DNA of 64,000 bases from an uncultured Bryobacterales bacterium (lineage in GTDB: Bacteria; Acidobacteriota; Terriglobia; Bryobacterales; Bryobacteraceae): assembly GCA_937959285.1 (NCBI GenBank), contig CALGAR010000133.1:1-64000 (forward strand). The letters run 5' to 3'. The notes under the pieces are model-generated. The model saw only the letters and a program-made list of their open reading frames with translations. It was not told the DNA's origin and did not search any database. This document shows positions 16,121 through 24,948 of the stretch, one piece after another; the stretch's first letter is position 1, and every line of letters starts with the position of its first letter. Position numbers and translations under genes: made by a program.

Positions 16121-18430
16121 GTGCGCGCCCTGCTACCGGCCTTACTGCTTGTCACTGCGGCCACTCTTCGCTCTCAAGGCAAGGCGCAGGATGAGTTTCT
16201 GACCTCAATCCGCCCGGTTCTGGCCGAGCATTGCTCCGCCTGCCACAACCATTCCAAACCTGGGAACCGCGTCGACTTCCTGAAGGCCCAGACGGCGAAG
16301 GATCTCGAACAAAGGCGGGGGCTTTGGAGAAACGTCGCGGCGCAGATGCGGAACCGGACAATGCCCCCGATGGCGTCAAAGCTGACCGAACAGGACCGGT
16401 TGCGCGTTGCAACCTGGATCGATGAACAGCTAAGGAAGACTGCATGTAGCGGCGGAGCGTACGCCGGGCCGCCGGTAATCCGCCGGTTGAACCGCAGGGA
16501 GTACCGGAACACCGTTCGCGATCTCTTTGGAGTCGACTTGCCCGTTTCCGAGATCTTCCCCGCCGATGGATCCGGCGGCGAAGGATTCGACACCAATGGC
16601 GCGACTCTCTTCATCCCGCCCGTACTGATGGAGCGGTACCTGGAGGCAGCGCAGCGCATTCTCGATACCGCCATCATTACTCCTCCCCTGCAAAAGACGT
16701 TCAATCCATGGGAGCTGCAGCCTGCAGTGGCGCCAAGCGGAGGGACGAAGCGTCTCCTCGCACCCGGAGAGGAGCTAACGGCATCCGTTTCAATCTATGT
16801 CGACGGCGAGTACGATCTGCGCGTATCGATGGAGCGGCCGCTCGAGCGCGCTGTTGACGTCGCTGTCAAGGTGGACGGAATCGAGGCAGCCGTACTCAGC
16901 TTTCAGCGCTATGACTCGCCCGGCGCGGCCACAAGGTCGCGGGCAGTGCGTCTGGGACGCGGCTTGCACACACTGGCAGTCCAGGCTCGCGACGTACCGG
17001 TCGAGGTTTTTCACCTCAGTATTTCCCAGCGTCAGACGGAACCGTCGCCCGAACGGAAGGCTCTCCACTACCGGCTCTTCGGCATGGAGCCGGGAGAGGC
17101 GCCGCTGCAGCCGCGGAAGGCAGCCGAGAGGCTTCTCAGTTCCGTCGCGCGCAAGGCCTACCGCCGGCCGTTGGAGCCAGGGGATCTCGAATCCCTTCTA
17201 AAGCTCTACGATCGCGCAGCAGAGCGAGGCGATCCTTACGAAGAGCGCATCAAGCTTGCTCTGAAGAAGGTCCTGGTGTCGCCGGATTTTCTGTTTTTGA
17301 TTGAAAGGGGCGCCGGCAAATCCGGCATTCAGCCGCTGAGCAGCCATGAGATTGCTTCCCGGCTCTCCTACTTCCTGTGGTCATCCATGCCGGACGACGA
17401 ATTGTTCCGGCTGGCCGACGCCGGACGCCTTCAGGATGACCACGTGCTCGCGGCTCAAGTAGACCGGATGCTCGATGACCCTAGATCCCGTGTCTTCGCC
17501 AGTACGTTCATCGGACAGTGGCTCGGCACCCAGGATGTCGGAGGACGGGTCGCCCCAACCGTTGCCGAGGTTCAGCACTTCTACACGCCTGAAGTCGCCG
17601 CGGATCTCCGGGAGGAACCGGTGGTCCTGTTCCACCACATTATCGAGGAGAACCGCAGCCTGCTCGACCTAATCGACGGGAATTACACCTTTCTGACCGA
17701 TCGCCTGGTACAGTTCTACCAACTGGAAGAGCACGTCAAAAGCCTTCCGGGCAGCGGTTTTCACCAGGTGACCTGGCCCGACCGCCGGCGAGGCGGAGTC
17801 CTTGGGCTGGCTTCGGTGCTCGCGCTGACCTCGCACTTCAAGCAGACCAGTCCGGTCCTGCGCGGGGCTTGGGTGCTCGAAACTCTGCTCGGCACAACGG
17901 TGCCGCCGCCCCCGCCCGACGTCCCTCCGCTCGAGACGGGAACGAATGGCAAAGCAAAGCTCAGCGTCCGGCAGAAGTTGATGCGGCATCGGGAGAACCC
18001 TTCCTGCGCAGCGTGCCATAACCTGATGGATCCGATCGGCTTCGGGCTCGAGAATTTTGATTGGCTTGGGCGCTGGCGCGACCTGGACAATGGGCAGCCG
18101 ATTGATGCGTCGGGCAAGATGCCTTCCGGGGAGACGTTTGACGGTCCGGAAGAGCTCCGGCGTGTGCTCTTGAACCGGAAGCAGGAGTTTATCCGGCATC
18201 TTACCAGTAAGGTGCTCGGATACGCGCTTGGGCGAAGTTTGCGCGATGCGGATCAGTGCGTCGTTCAGCAAATCGCGGATCGTGTCGAAAAGGACAACTA
18301 TGGCGCACGAACCCTGCTGCGGGAGGTGGTGCTCAGCGTGCCGTTCCGCAACAGCCAGGAAGATATTGATCATTCAGAAGACGCTCTGGCGCCCGTTCGC
18401 CGCCGGCCTCGACCGGGTTTGGACAAGTAA
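16121..18430 (+). CDS. Exported DUF1592-family (PSD1-like) cytochrome c-type protein
   Basis: 769 residues beginning with a signal peptide from GTG 16121. The N-terminal domain is cytochrome c-like, with heme-binding CSACH near residue 40 and a possible distal MPP ligand near residue 87. It is followed by the domain series found together in planctomycete and acidobacterial proteins: DUF1587 (IRRLNRREYRNTVRDLFGV), DUF1595, DUF1592 (SRLSYFLWSSMPDDELF), DUF1588 (with a second CAACHNLMDPIGFGLENFD heme-like motif) and DUF1585 near the end. These proteins have no established biochemical function. It is followed 48 nt later by its usual partner, DUF1552. Confidence 0.9.
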   Translation: MRALLPALLLVTAATLRSQGKAQDEFLTSIRPVLAEHCSACHNHSKPGNRVDFLKAQTAKDLEQRRGLWRNVAAQMRNRTMPPMASKLTEQDRLRVATWIDEQLRKTACSGGAYAGPPVIRRLNRREYRNTVRDLFGVDLPVSEIFPADGSGGEGFDTNGATLFIPPVLMERYLEAAQRILDTAIITPPLQKTFNPWELQPAVAPSGGTKRLLAPGEELTASVSIYVDGEYDLRVSMERPLERAVDVAVKVDGIEAAVLSFQRYDSPGAATRSRAVRLGRGLHTLAVQARDVPVEVFHLSISQRQTEPSPERKALHYRLFGMEPGEAPLQPRKAAERLLSSVARKAYRRPLEPGDLESLLKLYDRAAERGDPYEERIKLALKKVLVSPDFLFLIERGAGKSGIQPLSSHEIASRLSYFLWSSMPDDELFRLADAGRLQDDHVLAAQVDRMLDDPRSRVFASTFIGQWLGTQDVGGRVAPTVAEVQHFYTPEVAADLREEPVVLFHHIIEENRSLLDLIDGNYTFLTDRLVQFYQLEEHVKSLPGSGFHQVTWPDRRRGGVLGLASVLALTSHFKQTSPVLRGAWVLETLLGTTVPPPPPDVPPLETGTNGKAKLSVRQKLMRHRENPSCAACHNLMDPIGFGLENFDWLGRWRDLDNGQPIDASGKMPSGETFDGPEELRRVLLNRKQEFIRHLTSKVLGYALGRSLRDADQCVVQQIADRVEKDNYGARTLLREVVLSVPFRNSQEDIDHSEDALAPVRRRPRPGLDK

Positions 18431-18478
18431 GTTTTCGAAGAGAAATCGACAGCCAGGAGTGATAGTCTTACGGTAACC

Positions 18479-19855
18479 ATGTTCAAGCCACTCTCGCGCA
18501 GAACGCTATTGCGAGGCCTCAGCGCTACGTTGTCGCTGCCGATACTGGAAGTCATGTCGAAGGCGGCTCCCGGGACCAGCGCGAACCGGCTATCCGAACC
18601 ACCCCTTCGGATGGTCTTCCTCTTCATGCCAAATGGGGTTCGCCCCGATTACTGGACGCCTCCCGGTGACGGGGAAGACTATGAATTCACGCCTCATCTG
18701 AAACCGCTCGAAGGGCTGAAGGACGACTTCCTTCTGCTCGAGAATCTGTGGCACAAGAACACGGTAGGCCGCAACGGACACTGGCCGAAGGTGCCGGCGT
18801 GGTTGTCGGGAGGCTACGTCGAACGATCAACGGGACGCGATCTCAACAGCGGAGGAACCTCTGTTGATCAGGTGGCCGCGCGCTACATCGGAGCCAACAC
18901 GCCGCTGCCGTCGTTTGAGCTAGGCATTGATGCGCCGAGAAGCGGCATTGATAATATCGGAGGCGGGTTTGCCCGCATCTACGGTTCGTTCATCTCCTGG
19001 CGCGATCCTCATACGCCCGTTCCCAAAGAAATCATTCCGCAGCTTGCCTTTGACAGGCTGTTCCGCAACACGTCCGCGCCCGTAGTGTCGAGCCTGAATC
19101 CGAACCACCCGTCTGTGCTCGCGTCTCTCCAGCGTGATGACACAAGCGTCCTCGACCTCGTGCTGGAAGATGCAAAGGCTGTGCGGCGGAGGGCAAGCGC
19201 GGCGGACCAGGTGAAGCTGGACGAGTACTTCGAGTCGGTCCGGTCGGTGGAGAGACGGCTGGAGGCCGCCTTGCGGCCGCAGAAGCGATGGATCAATGAG
19301 GGCAAAATTCCTATGGATCGCCCTGGCCCCGGCATACCCGCATCGCATCAGGAGCATGTGCGCCTGATGCTGGACATCCTGATCCTCGCTCTCTGGACCG
19401 ACTCGACACGAATCGCCACATTCATGTTCGGCGATGCGCAAACCTCCCAGGACTACTCGTGGCTGCCGGGCGTCAGCGGGAGTTTCCATAGCCTTTCCCA
19501 TCATCTGAACGAGCCCGTTAAACGCGAGCAGTATGAGAAGATCATCAACTGGCACGTCGAGCAGGTTGCGTATTTCCTTCACAAAGTGAAGAGCTTGAAG
19601 GAAGGCGACTCTTCCCTGCTCGACAATTCCATGATTCTGTTCGGTTCTTCCCTGAAGGATGGAAACAGCCACGATCCGGAGAATCTGCCATTGATTCTCG
19701 CAGGACGCGGAAAGGGCACTCTACGTCCGGGCAGACGGCTTCGCGCGGCTCCCAAGACTCCCCTTTGCAATCTGTATCTGGCCATGTTGCATCGGATGGG
19801 GATTCATGAGAAGTCCTTTGGCGACAGCACAGGGCCCCTCGAAGGACTCGCGTAG
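18479..19855 (+). CDS. Exported DUF1552-family protein
   Basis: 458 residues with a twin-arginine-like N-terminus (LSRRTLLRGLSATLSLPILEVM), so probably Tat-exported and folded before export. The body matches DUF1552: LRMVFLFMPNGVRPDYWTP, LLENLWHKN, GGTSVDQVAARYIG, TFMFGDAQTSQDYSWLPG and SMILFGSSLKDGNSHDPENLP. These are distant relatives of the alkaline-phosphatase-like DUF1501 proteins, yet no catalytic role is proven. DUF1592/DUF1552 pairs recur across Planctomycetes and Acidobacteria, implying a shared extracytoplasmic process. Confidence 0.9.
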   Translation: MFKPLSRRTLLRGLSATLSLPILEVMSKAAPGTSANRLSEPPLRMVFLFMPNGVRPDYWTPPGDGEDYEFTPHLKPLEGLKDDFLLLENLWHKNTVGRNGHWPKVPAWLSGGYVERSTGRDLNSGGTSVDQVAARYIGANTPLPSFELGIDAPRSGIDNIGGGFARIYGSFISWRDPHTPVPKEIIPQLAFDRLFRNTSAPVVSSLNPNHPSVLASLQRDDTSVLDLVLEDAKAVRRRASAADQVKLDEYFESVRSVERRLEAALRPQKRWINEGKIPMDRPGPGIPASHQEHVRLMLDILILALWTDSTRIATFMFGDAQTSQDYSWLPGVSGSFHSLSHHLNEPVKREQYEKIINWHVEQVAYFLHKVKSLKEGDSSLLDNSMILFGSSLKDGNSHDPENLPLILAGRGKGTLRPGRRLRAAPKTPLCNLYLAMLHRMGIHEKSFGDSTGPLEGLA

Positions 19856-19886
19856 GCGTAGGCGTATCCATCTCATACCGCTGAAT

Positions 19887-19909
19887 CCCGGGAGCCGGAA
19901 CTCCCCGGG
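19887..19909 (+). terminator. Hairpin after the DUF1552 gene
   Basis: CCCGGGAG (19887-19894) can pair with CTCCCCGGG (19901-19909) with one bulged C and a 6-nt loop, 31 nt after the stop codon. No U-tract follows. The rest of the 272-nt gap 19856-20127 shows no gene. Confidence 0.4.
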
Positions 19910-20127
19910 CCGCGCGTTACATTGTCACTTACCTTGCTGTCGCGCAACGGAAGATACGTGCCGCGCCATGGGAGAGTCCAGGAACTAGCGGGCCGACAAC
20001 CGGGCCAAGGTTCCCGCGCCCGGACAAAGCTCCTAAGCAGGCTCATTTGCCCGCTTGCTCCCTGTATCCGTATTGAAGCGGAACCCGTCGAACGTGGATA
20101 GAACAAATATCACACTTTTGTAATGTA

Positions 20128-21630
20128 ATGAGTAGAACAAGAAGCGGAATGTCGATGTTAAATACTGCCCGTATCCGGCGCCAGGCACACAGGTTGCCCG
20201 GGTGCGGATTCTTCCGACTGTGCGTGCGAATCCTGATTCTTGCTTGGATTCCTTTCTGTTGCGTCCTTGGTCAGACGTCAGGTTCTGACGGGGAGGAGAT
20301 TTCAGGGGAGGCAGTCGAAGACTCTGCTCCGATTGCCCCGTTTATCAGACCGGCTCCAACCGGTACTGCCTCTTTCACGGCAGAGGCCTCCGCGATCAAC
20401 TGGTCCGGTCTCATGCGAAGCTCGCTGTTCTTTCTTGGAGTGCAGCACGCGTTCCGGTATTCAACCGAAGAGATGACCAGGAACGTCAAAGGTCCGCTCT
20501 GGGACGGCTATATGAAATCGGTCACCAGTCTGCGGGGGTGGAGCGATGGCGATCCCTTTTACGTGAATTACGTAGGCCATCCAATGCAGGGGGCTGTATC
20601 GGGCTATCTGTGGGTTCAGAATGACCAGAAGTACAAGCGGGCGGTCTTTGGCGCAAATCCGCAGTATTGGAAAGGCCGGTTAAGAGCGGCTGCTTTTGCC
20701 TGGGCGTACAGCGCGCAATTCGAGATAGGACCGATCAGCGAAGCCACAATTGGCTACATTCAATCAAAGCCTCCAGCCACTGGATTCGTCGATCACGTCG
20801 TCACTCCGTCGGCCGGGCTCCTCTGGATGGTTACAGAGGACATGTTGGATCGTTACGTAGTCCTGCCCCTGGAGAACAGAACGCGCAATCCTTACGTTCG
20901 CATGTTGCTGCGCGGCTGGCTCAACCCGGCCCGAACCTTCGCCAACGCTATGGCGTTCCGAGTCCCGTGGTATCGCGAAACACGAGACGGCATTTTTGCC
21001 GAGGAAACGTGGTCGAGCCATGCACGTACTGTTGCAAGCCAGCGCCCGTATGACGCCTCGGAGTACCCGGAGCTCGCTCCCTTCGAATTCATGGCGACGA
21101 CGCGGCACGAATTTTATACCGGTCCAAACTCTGTCGGCAGTTGCCAGGGAGGCTCTGGCACTGTGGCGTTTCGCATTTCAAATAGCTGGCAGATTGTCGC
21201 CGAGGTCGGCGGGTGCCGGGTCACGGGACTGGCAGAAAACTTTTCCGGAGACTCCCTCACCTACCTCATCGGACCGCGTTGGACACCGGCGGCAAACCGC
21301 AGATTGAACCCCTATGCTCAGTTTCTGGTTGGCGGCAACAAGATCACCCAGGAAGAGCTGTATCCCGAAAAGAAGCGGGCCCTGGAAGCCCTGGCCATCC
21401 AGAATGGCTCCCGCATGCCGCGGCCGGACGAGTATACACGCCTGGAAGAATCGCATGCCCTCGCGCTTTCAGCCGGTACTGGTCTCGACTTGCGATTGAA
21501 CCGCGCCCTGGCCCTACGGCTCGCAGGCATCGAGTACAAGCGCGCCTGGACCAGTCCGTTGAACGGGATCCACTACGGCACGGGCTTTCAATTCAGCACC
21601 GGAATGATTCTCAGAATGGGCACCTGGTAG
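20128..21630 (+). CDS. Outer-membrane protein of unknown function, DUF3943-like
   Basis: 500 residues. The N-terminus is long and basic before a hydrophobic segment (ILILAWIPFCCVLG), so a later start at ATG 20149 or 20155 is plausible. Residues about 90-270 hold the HPMQGAVSGYLWVQ and ISEATIGYIQ segments, which resemble DUF3943 proteins (HP-x-x-G followed by a small-residue helix). The C-terminal third alternates hydrophobic and polar residues and ends in FSTGMILRMGTW, typical of a beta-barrel terminus. Probably an outer-membrane or periplasm-facing envelope protein. I do not recognise a specific function. The TonB receptor gene starts 64 nt downstream. Confidence 0.68.
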   Translation: MSRTRSGMSMLNTARIRRQAHRLPGCGFFRLCVRILILAWIPFCCVLGQTSGSDGEEISGEAVEDSAPIAPFIRPAPTGTASFTAEASAINWSGLMRSSLFFLGVQHAFRYSTEEMTRNVKGPLWDGYMKSVTSLRGWSDGDPFYVNYVGHPMQGAVSGYLWVQNDQKYKRAVFGANPQYWKGRLRAAAFAWAYSAQFEIGPISEATIGYIQSKPPATGFVDHVVTPSAGLLWMVTEDMLDRYVVLPLENRTRNPYVRMLLRGWLNPARTFANAMAFRVPWYRETRDGIFAEETWSSHARTVASQRPYDASEYPELAPFEFMATTRHEFYTGPNSVGSCQGGSGTVAFRISNSWQIVAEVGGCRVTGLAENFSGDSLTYLIGPRWTPAANRRLNPYAQFLVGGNKITQEELYPEKKRALEALAIQNGSRMPRPDEYTRLEESHALALSAGTGLDLRLNRALALRLAGIEYKRAWTSPLNGIHYGTGFQFSTGMILRMGTW

Positions 21631-21694
21631 ATGCGGTTCGCACGCGGCCTGTAACCGGGCTGAAACACGAGTCCGATATAATCAGCCATTTATC

Positions 21695-24355
21695 ATGCGA
21701 ATCGGACTTATTGCGTTTCTGCTTGGATTGGCTGTGTGCCACGCCGAAGTCATAACGGTAGTCGACGAATCCGGTGCGGCGGTCGCTGGAGCCCGCATCT
21801 CTGTGCGCAGCGCTCAGCAAATTGTGCTGGCGGAAGCAATTACAAACACTGCGGGACAAGCCGAGATCGGAGAATTCCCTCAAGGCTTGTATGCCGTCGA
21901 AGTCAATGCTCCAGGTTTCGCCGCGCGATCACTTCCATTCCGGCCCGGTTCTGAACTTCGCGTCACCTTGAGCCCGGCTCCTGTGGCTGCGCACGTCACC
22001 GTCACAGCATCACGCGGAGCCGTGGAAAGCGAGGACGGAGCAGTCCGTCTGGTGTCGATTCTTGATAAGGCCAATCTGGACTCAAGGCCGCTTCCAACCC
22101 TCGGCAACGCATTGCAAGACGCCCCCGGAATCCTGGTGCAGCAGACAACCTACGGGCAGGTATCGCCCTTCCTCCGAGGCTTGACCGGCTATCACGTACT
22201 GAACCTGATCGACGGAGTCAGATTCAACAACTCGACCTTCCGGTCGGGCCCGAATCAGTATCTGGCGTTTGTTGAGCCCAGCCAGGTTCAGCAAGTGGAG
22301 GCGGTGCTCGGTCCGGTGGGAGCGGAGTACGGAAGCGACTCGCTGGGAGGCGCAATTCAGGTGCTAACGCGATCCCCCGGCTTTTCTCAGAATGGGATCG
22401 AAAAACATGGCGACGTCAATCTGTTCGCAGGGAGCGCCGACCAGTCCGCTGGAGCAAACGCTCAACTGAGCCTGTCAGGCGAACGGATGCTCGCGCTCAT
22501 TGGTGGGACCGGGCGCCGGTTGGGAGATCTGCGGGCCGGAAGAGGACTGGATTCGCGCAACGTGTTCCACCGGCTATTCGGCATGGACCGAAGCGCAGTT
22601 CAGGATTTGCTCGGAAGCCGTCTCCAGGATACGGGTTTCACACAATACGGCATGCATTCGCGCTTCGCCTTGCGCCTGCCAAACAACAGTCATATGACTG
22701 TGTGGTATCAGAACAGCACGCAGCAAGATGTCCGTGGATACAAAGACCTTCTGGGGGGACTCGGTCGCGTGCGTTCCGACTTCGACCCGCAATCCGTTCA
22801 CTTCCTCTACGCCCGATACGAGCGCACGGCACTTGGCCCATTTGATTCCGTGACCGGGACCTTTTCCTTCAACTCTCAGCAGGACGGTTCAGCGCGACAA
22901 GGCCTGAAACTGACGGATGCGCTCACAGTGGACCGGGCTCGGGTGGATGTCTACGGATACTCGGGACAGGCTACCACCCATATCGGGCGGCGCCAGGCGG
23001 TGGCCTTTGGTGGGGAAATCTACGCGGAGCGTATCTCGGCAGAGCGTTTGGTCAACGGGCAGCCGGCGCGTCCTCTTTACCCGGACGATTCCCGCTACAC
23101 GACCTACGGATTATTTCTGCAGGATGCGGTTGAACTGGGGCACGGGCTGCGTGCATCGGCCGGGACACGTCTAACCGCCGTTCGATTCCGCGCCGATGCA
23201 GATCCCGTCTTCGGCGTCGCTGCTACATCGCAGACGTTCCACGACCTCACATTCCATACCAGCCTCCAGTGGCAGGCAACCCGCATCCTCGCGTTTCATG
23301 GAATCGTCAGCCGGGGCTTCCGCGCGCCGAACCTGAACGACCTCGGCGCAATCGGGCTCAACGACCTTGGTTATGAAATTCCAGCCGCGGAGGCGATCCC
23401 GGCCGGCGCGCTGCTCTCAACATCTGCGGGTGAAGGGGCCCTCTCGACCGGGAAGCGGCTGGAAAGCCTGGGACCGGAGCGCCTCTACAACTACGAATTC
23501 GGGCTCCGGCTCCAAACGGACAGATTGTATGCCCGAGCGCATCTCTTCGATTCGGAACTGCTAAGCCCGATCGTGCGGCGCACATTGCTGTTCCCGGCAG
23601 ATCGGATTCCATCCACGCTCGCCGGACTGCCCGTCACTCCTATCCAGCAAACTCCGGAACAGATGCAGCAGGGAGTCGTAGCCGTAGCGACACCGCTCGA
23701 TCCCCGCGCTGTCAAGGCCTTCGTAAACGACGGGCACAGCCGCTACTATGGGGTCGAGAGTCTCCTGCGATACAAACTGACAGACCGGTGGTCAGTCCGG
23801 GCTAACTACACATTCCTGGTTGGCCGCGACCTGAACCCCAACCGTTTCATCCGGCGCTTGCCGCCGCAGCAAGGCTTCCTCGGCCTGCGCTATACGCCTT
23901 CCGGCAGACGTCCATGGGTGGAACTCGGAGGCATGTTCACCGGGCCTCAGGAACGAATGAGCGGCGGTGATCTTGACGATGAGCGGATCGGCGCGAGCCG
24001 CCGGCGCCGCGACATCATCGATTTCTTCAACGGTACGGTCGTAAGCCAGTACCTCGATTCCGACGGAAGGTTCACGCCCACAGGCGAAACTCTGCCCCAG
24101 ATTCTCAATCGGGTGCTGCCAATCGGCTCGACCATCAACGGCGTTCGCGTAGTCGATGACAACACGCGCGTTCCGCTCTACACACGCACGGCCGGATGGT
24201 TTTCGCTGGACCTCCGCGGCGGCCTGCCGCTGGACGAAAGGCTTCAGTTGAACTTCGCGGTGATGAACCTGCTCGACCGCAACTACCGCTGGCACGGATC
24301 GGGCATCGACGCTCCTGGCATTAACGCCTGGATCGGGATTCAGTACCGGTTCTGA
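21695..24355 (+). CDS. TonB-dependent receptor with N-terminal carboxypeptidase-regulatory domain
   Basis: 886-residue outer-membrane active transporter. Signal peptide residues 1-17; CarboxypepD_reg-like Ig-fold domain at about 18-95 (VDESGAAVAGARISV, LYAVEVNAPGF); plug domain at about 110-235 (LGNALQDAPGILVQ, LRGLTGYHVLNLIDGVRFN, SDSLGGAIQVLTR); the rest is the 22-strand barrel ending in INAWIGIQYRF with a terminal Phe. The barrel segment RGFRAPNLNDL is typical of vitamin/siderophore-type receptors. Substrate cannot be read. A strong hairpin follows at 24381. Confidence 0.92.
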   Translation: MRIGLIAFLLGLAVCHAEVITVVDESGAAVAGARISVRSAQQIVLAEAITNTAGQAEIGEFPQGLYAVEVNAPGFAARSLPFRPGSELRVTLSPAPVAAHVTVTASRGAVESEDGAVRLVSILDKANLDSRPLPTLGNALQDAPGILVQQTTYGQVSPFLRGLTGYHVLNLIDGVRFNNSTFRSGPNQYLAFVEPSQVQQVEAVLGPVGAEYGSDSLGGAIQVLTRSPGFSQNGIEKHGDVNLFAGSADQSAGANAQLSLSGERMLALIGGTGRRLGDLRAGRGLDSRNVFHRLFGMDRSAVQDLLGSRLQDTGFTQYGMHSRFALRLPNNSHMTVWYQNSTQQDVRGYKDLLGGLGRVRSDFDPQSVHFLYARYERTALGPFDSVTGTFSFNSQQDGSARQGLKLTDALTVDRARVDVYGYSGQATTHIGRRQAVAFGGEIYAERISAERLVNGQPARPLYPDDSRYTTYGLFLQDAVELGHGLRASAGTRLTAVRFRADADPVFGVAATSQTFHDLTFHTSLQWQATRILAFHGIVSRGFRAPNLNDLGAIGLNDLGYEIPAAEAIPAGALLSTSAGEGALSTGKRLESLGPERLYNYEFGLRLQTDRLYARAHLFDSELLSPIVRRTLLFPADRIPSTLAGLPVTPIQQTPEQMQQGVVAVATPLDPRAVKAFVNDGHSRYYGVESLLRYKLTDRWSVRANYTFLVGRDLNPNRFIRRLPPQQGFLGLRYTPSGRRPWVELGGMFTGPQERMSGGDLDDERIGASRRRRDIIDFFNGTVVSQYLDSDGRFTPTGETLPQILNRVLPIGSTINGVRVVDDNTRVPLYTRTAGWFSLDLRGGLPLDERLQLNFAVMNLLDRNYRWHGSGIDAPGINAWIGIQYRF

Positions 24356-24605
24356 CTACTCGTTTGGCGGATCCAACAGACCGTACGCTACAGAACGTAT
24401 TTTCTGTGGCGTACGGGAAGTTATATTGCACGGCGGCAGAAGCAGTGGCGCAAGGCGCGTAAGCCGAATTGCGCCAGCGATATTTCGCTCGCGGTAATCC
24501 CTCACTCCTGCCCAAAAAGTGAAATGAAATCCTTCTCCGCAGCATCCATCTTAGTAAGACACAATCCATGCGCCATAAATCGTGCAAGTTTCCGCGCGAC
24601 GCCGT
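24356..24605. other. Intergenic region
   Basis: 250 nt between the TonB receptor and the broken antitoxin gene. Apart from the hairpin at 24381-24416 I see no gene, tRNA or clear promoter. Confidence 0.5.
24381..24416 (+). terminator. Strong hairpin after the TonB receptor gene
   Basis: Positions 24381-24395 pair with 24402-24416 to give a 15-bp stem containing only one G-U pair, with a 6-nt loop, 25 nt past the stop codon. The downstream GAAGTTATATTG is not a clear U-tract. The perfect symmetry means it would work in either orientation. Confidence 0.68.
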
Positions 24606-24948
24606 ATGTTGGACATTTCGAAGAGCATTCGTCCCTTAAGCGCCTTCAAGAGAAATACCACCGAACTGCTGCGGCAGCTCATGCAGACATCGCATCCCAT
24701 AGTCCGTACGATTACTGAAACGGGCAGAGATTGTGGTTCAGGACGTTTCCGCCTGCCAGACCCAACTCGGCAAGATGAGGAGCCTGGAAGATCGCATCGC
24801 CTTCTATCAGGAGACAGACACACAGGCAGGGCGCCGGACGGGTTCCGGCGCGTCGGATGCAGCGATAGAGGCTGAAGCGGTCACGCGAAAAATGGCCGGA
24901 AAGATTGGCCGATGCAATTTACCAATGACGATGAAGTCGCGAGATTAA
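24606..24948 (+). pseudogene. Frameshifted Phd/YefM-family antitoxin
   Basis: The first frame from ATG 24606 gives a Phd/YefM-like N-terminus: DISKSIRPLSAFKRNT and ELLRQL, then PIVRTITE, ending at about 24719. The expected continuation AEIVVQDVSACQ appears in the next frame from 24721. Removing one A from the AAA at 24718-24720 would restore ITE-RAEIVVQDV, matching the usual spacing of the family (I-x-x-x-AE-IVVQD). The restored frame then runs to TAA 24946-24948, with a helical tail resembling the toxin-binding part. Such proteins neutralise RelE/ParE or Doc toxins and repress their own promoter. No toxin gene follows; the tail overlaps the start of the PAS kinase. Either a real decay mutation or a sequencing error in a short A run. 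Confidence 0.72.
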
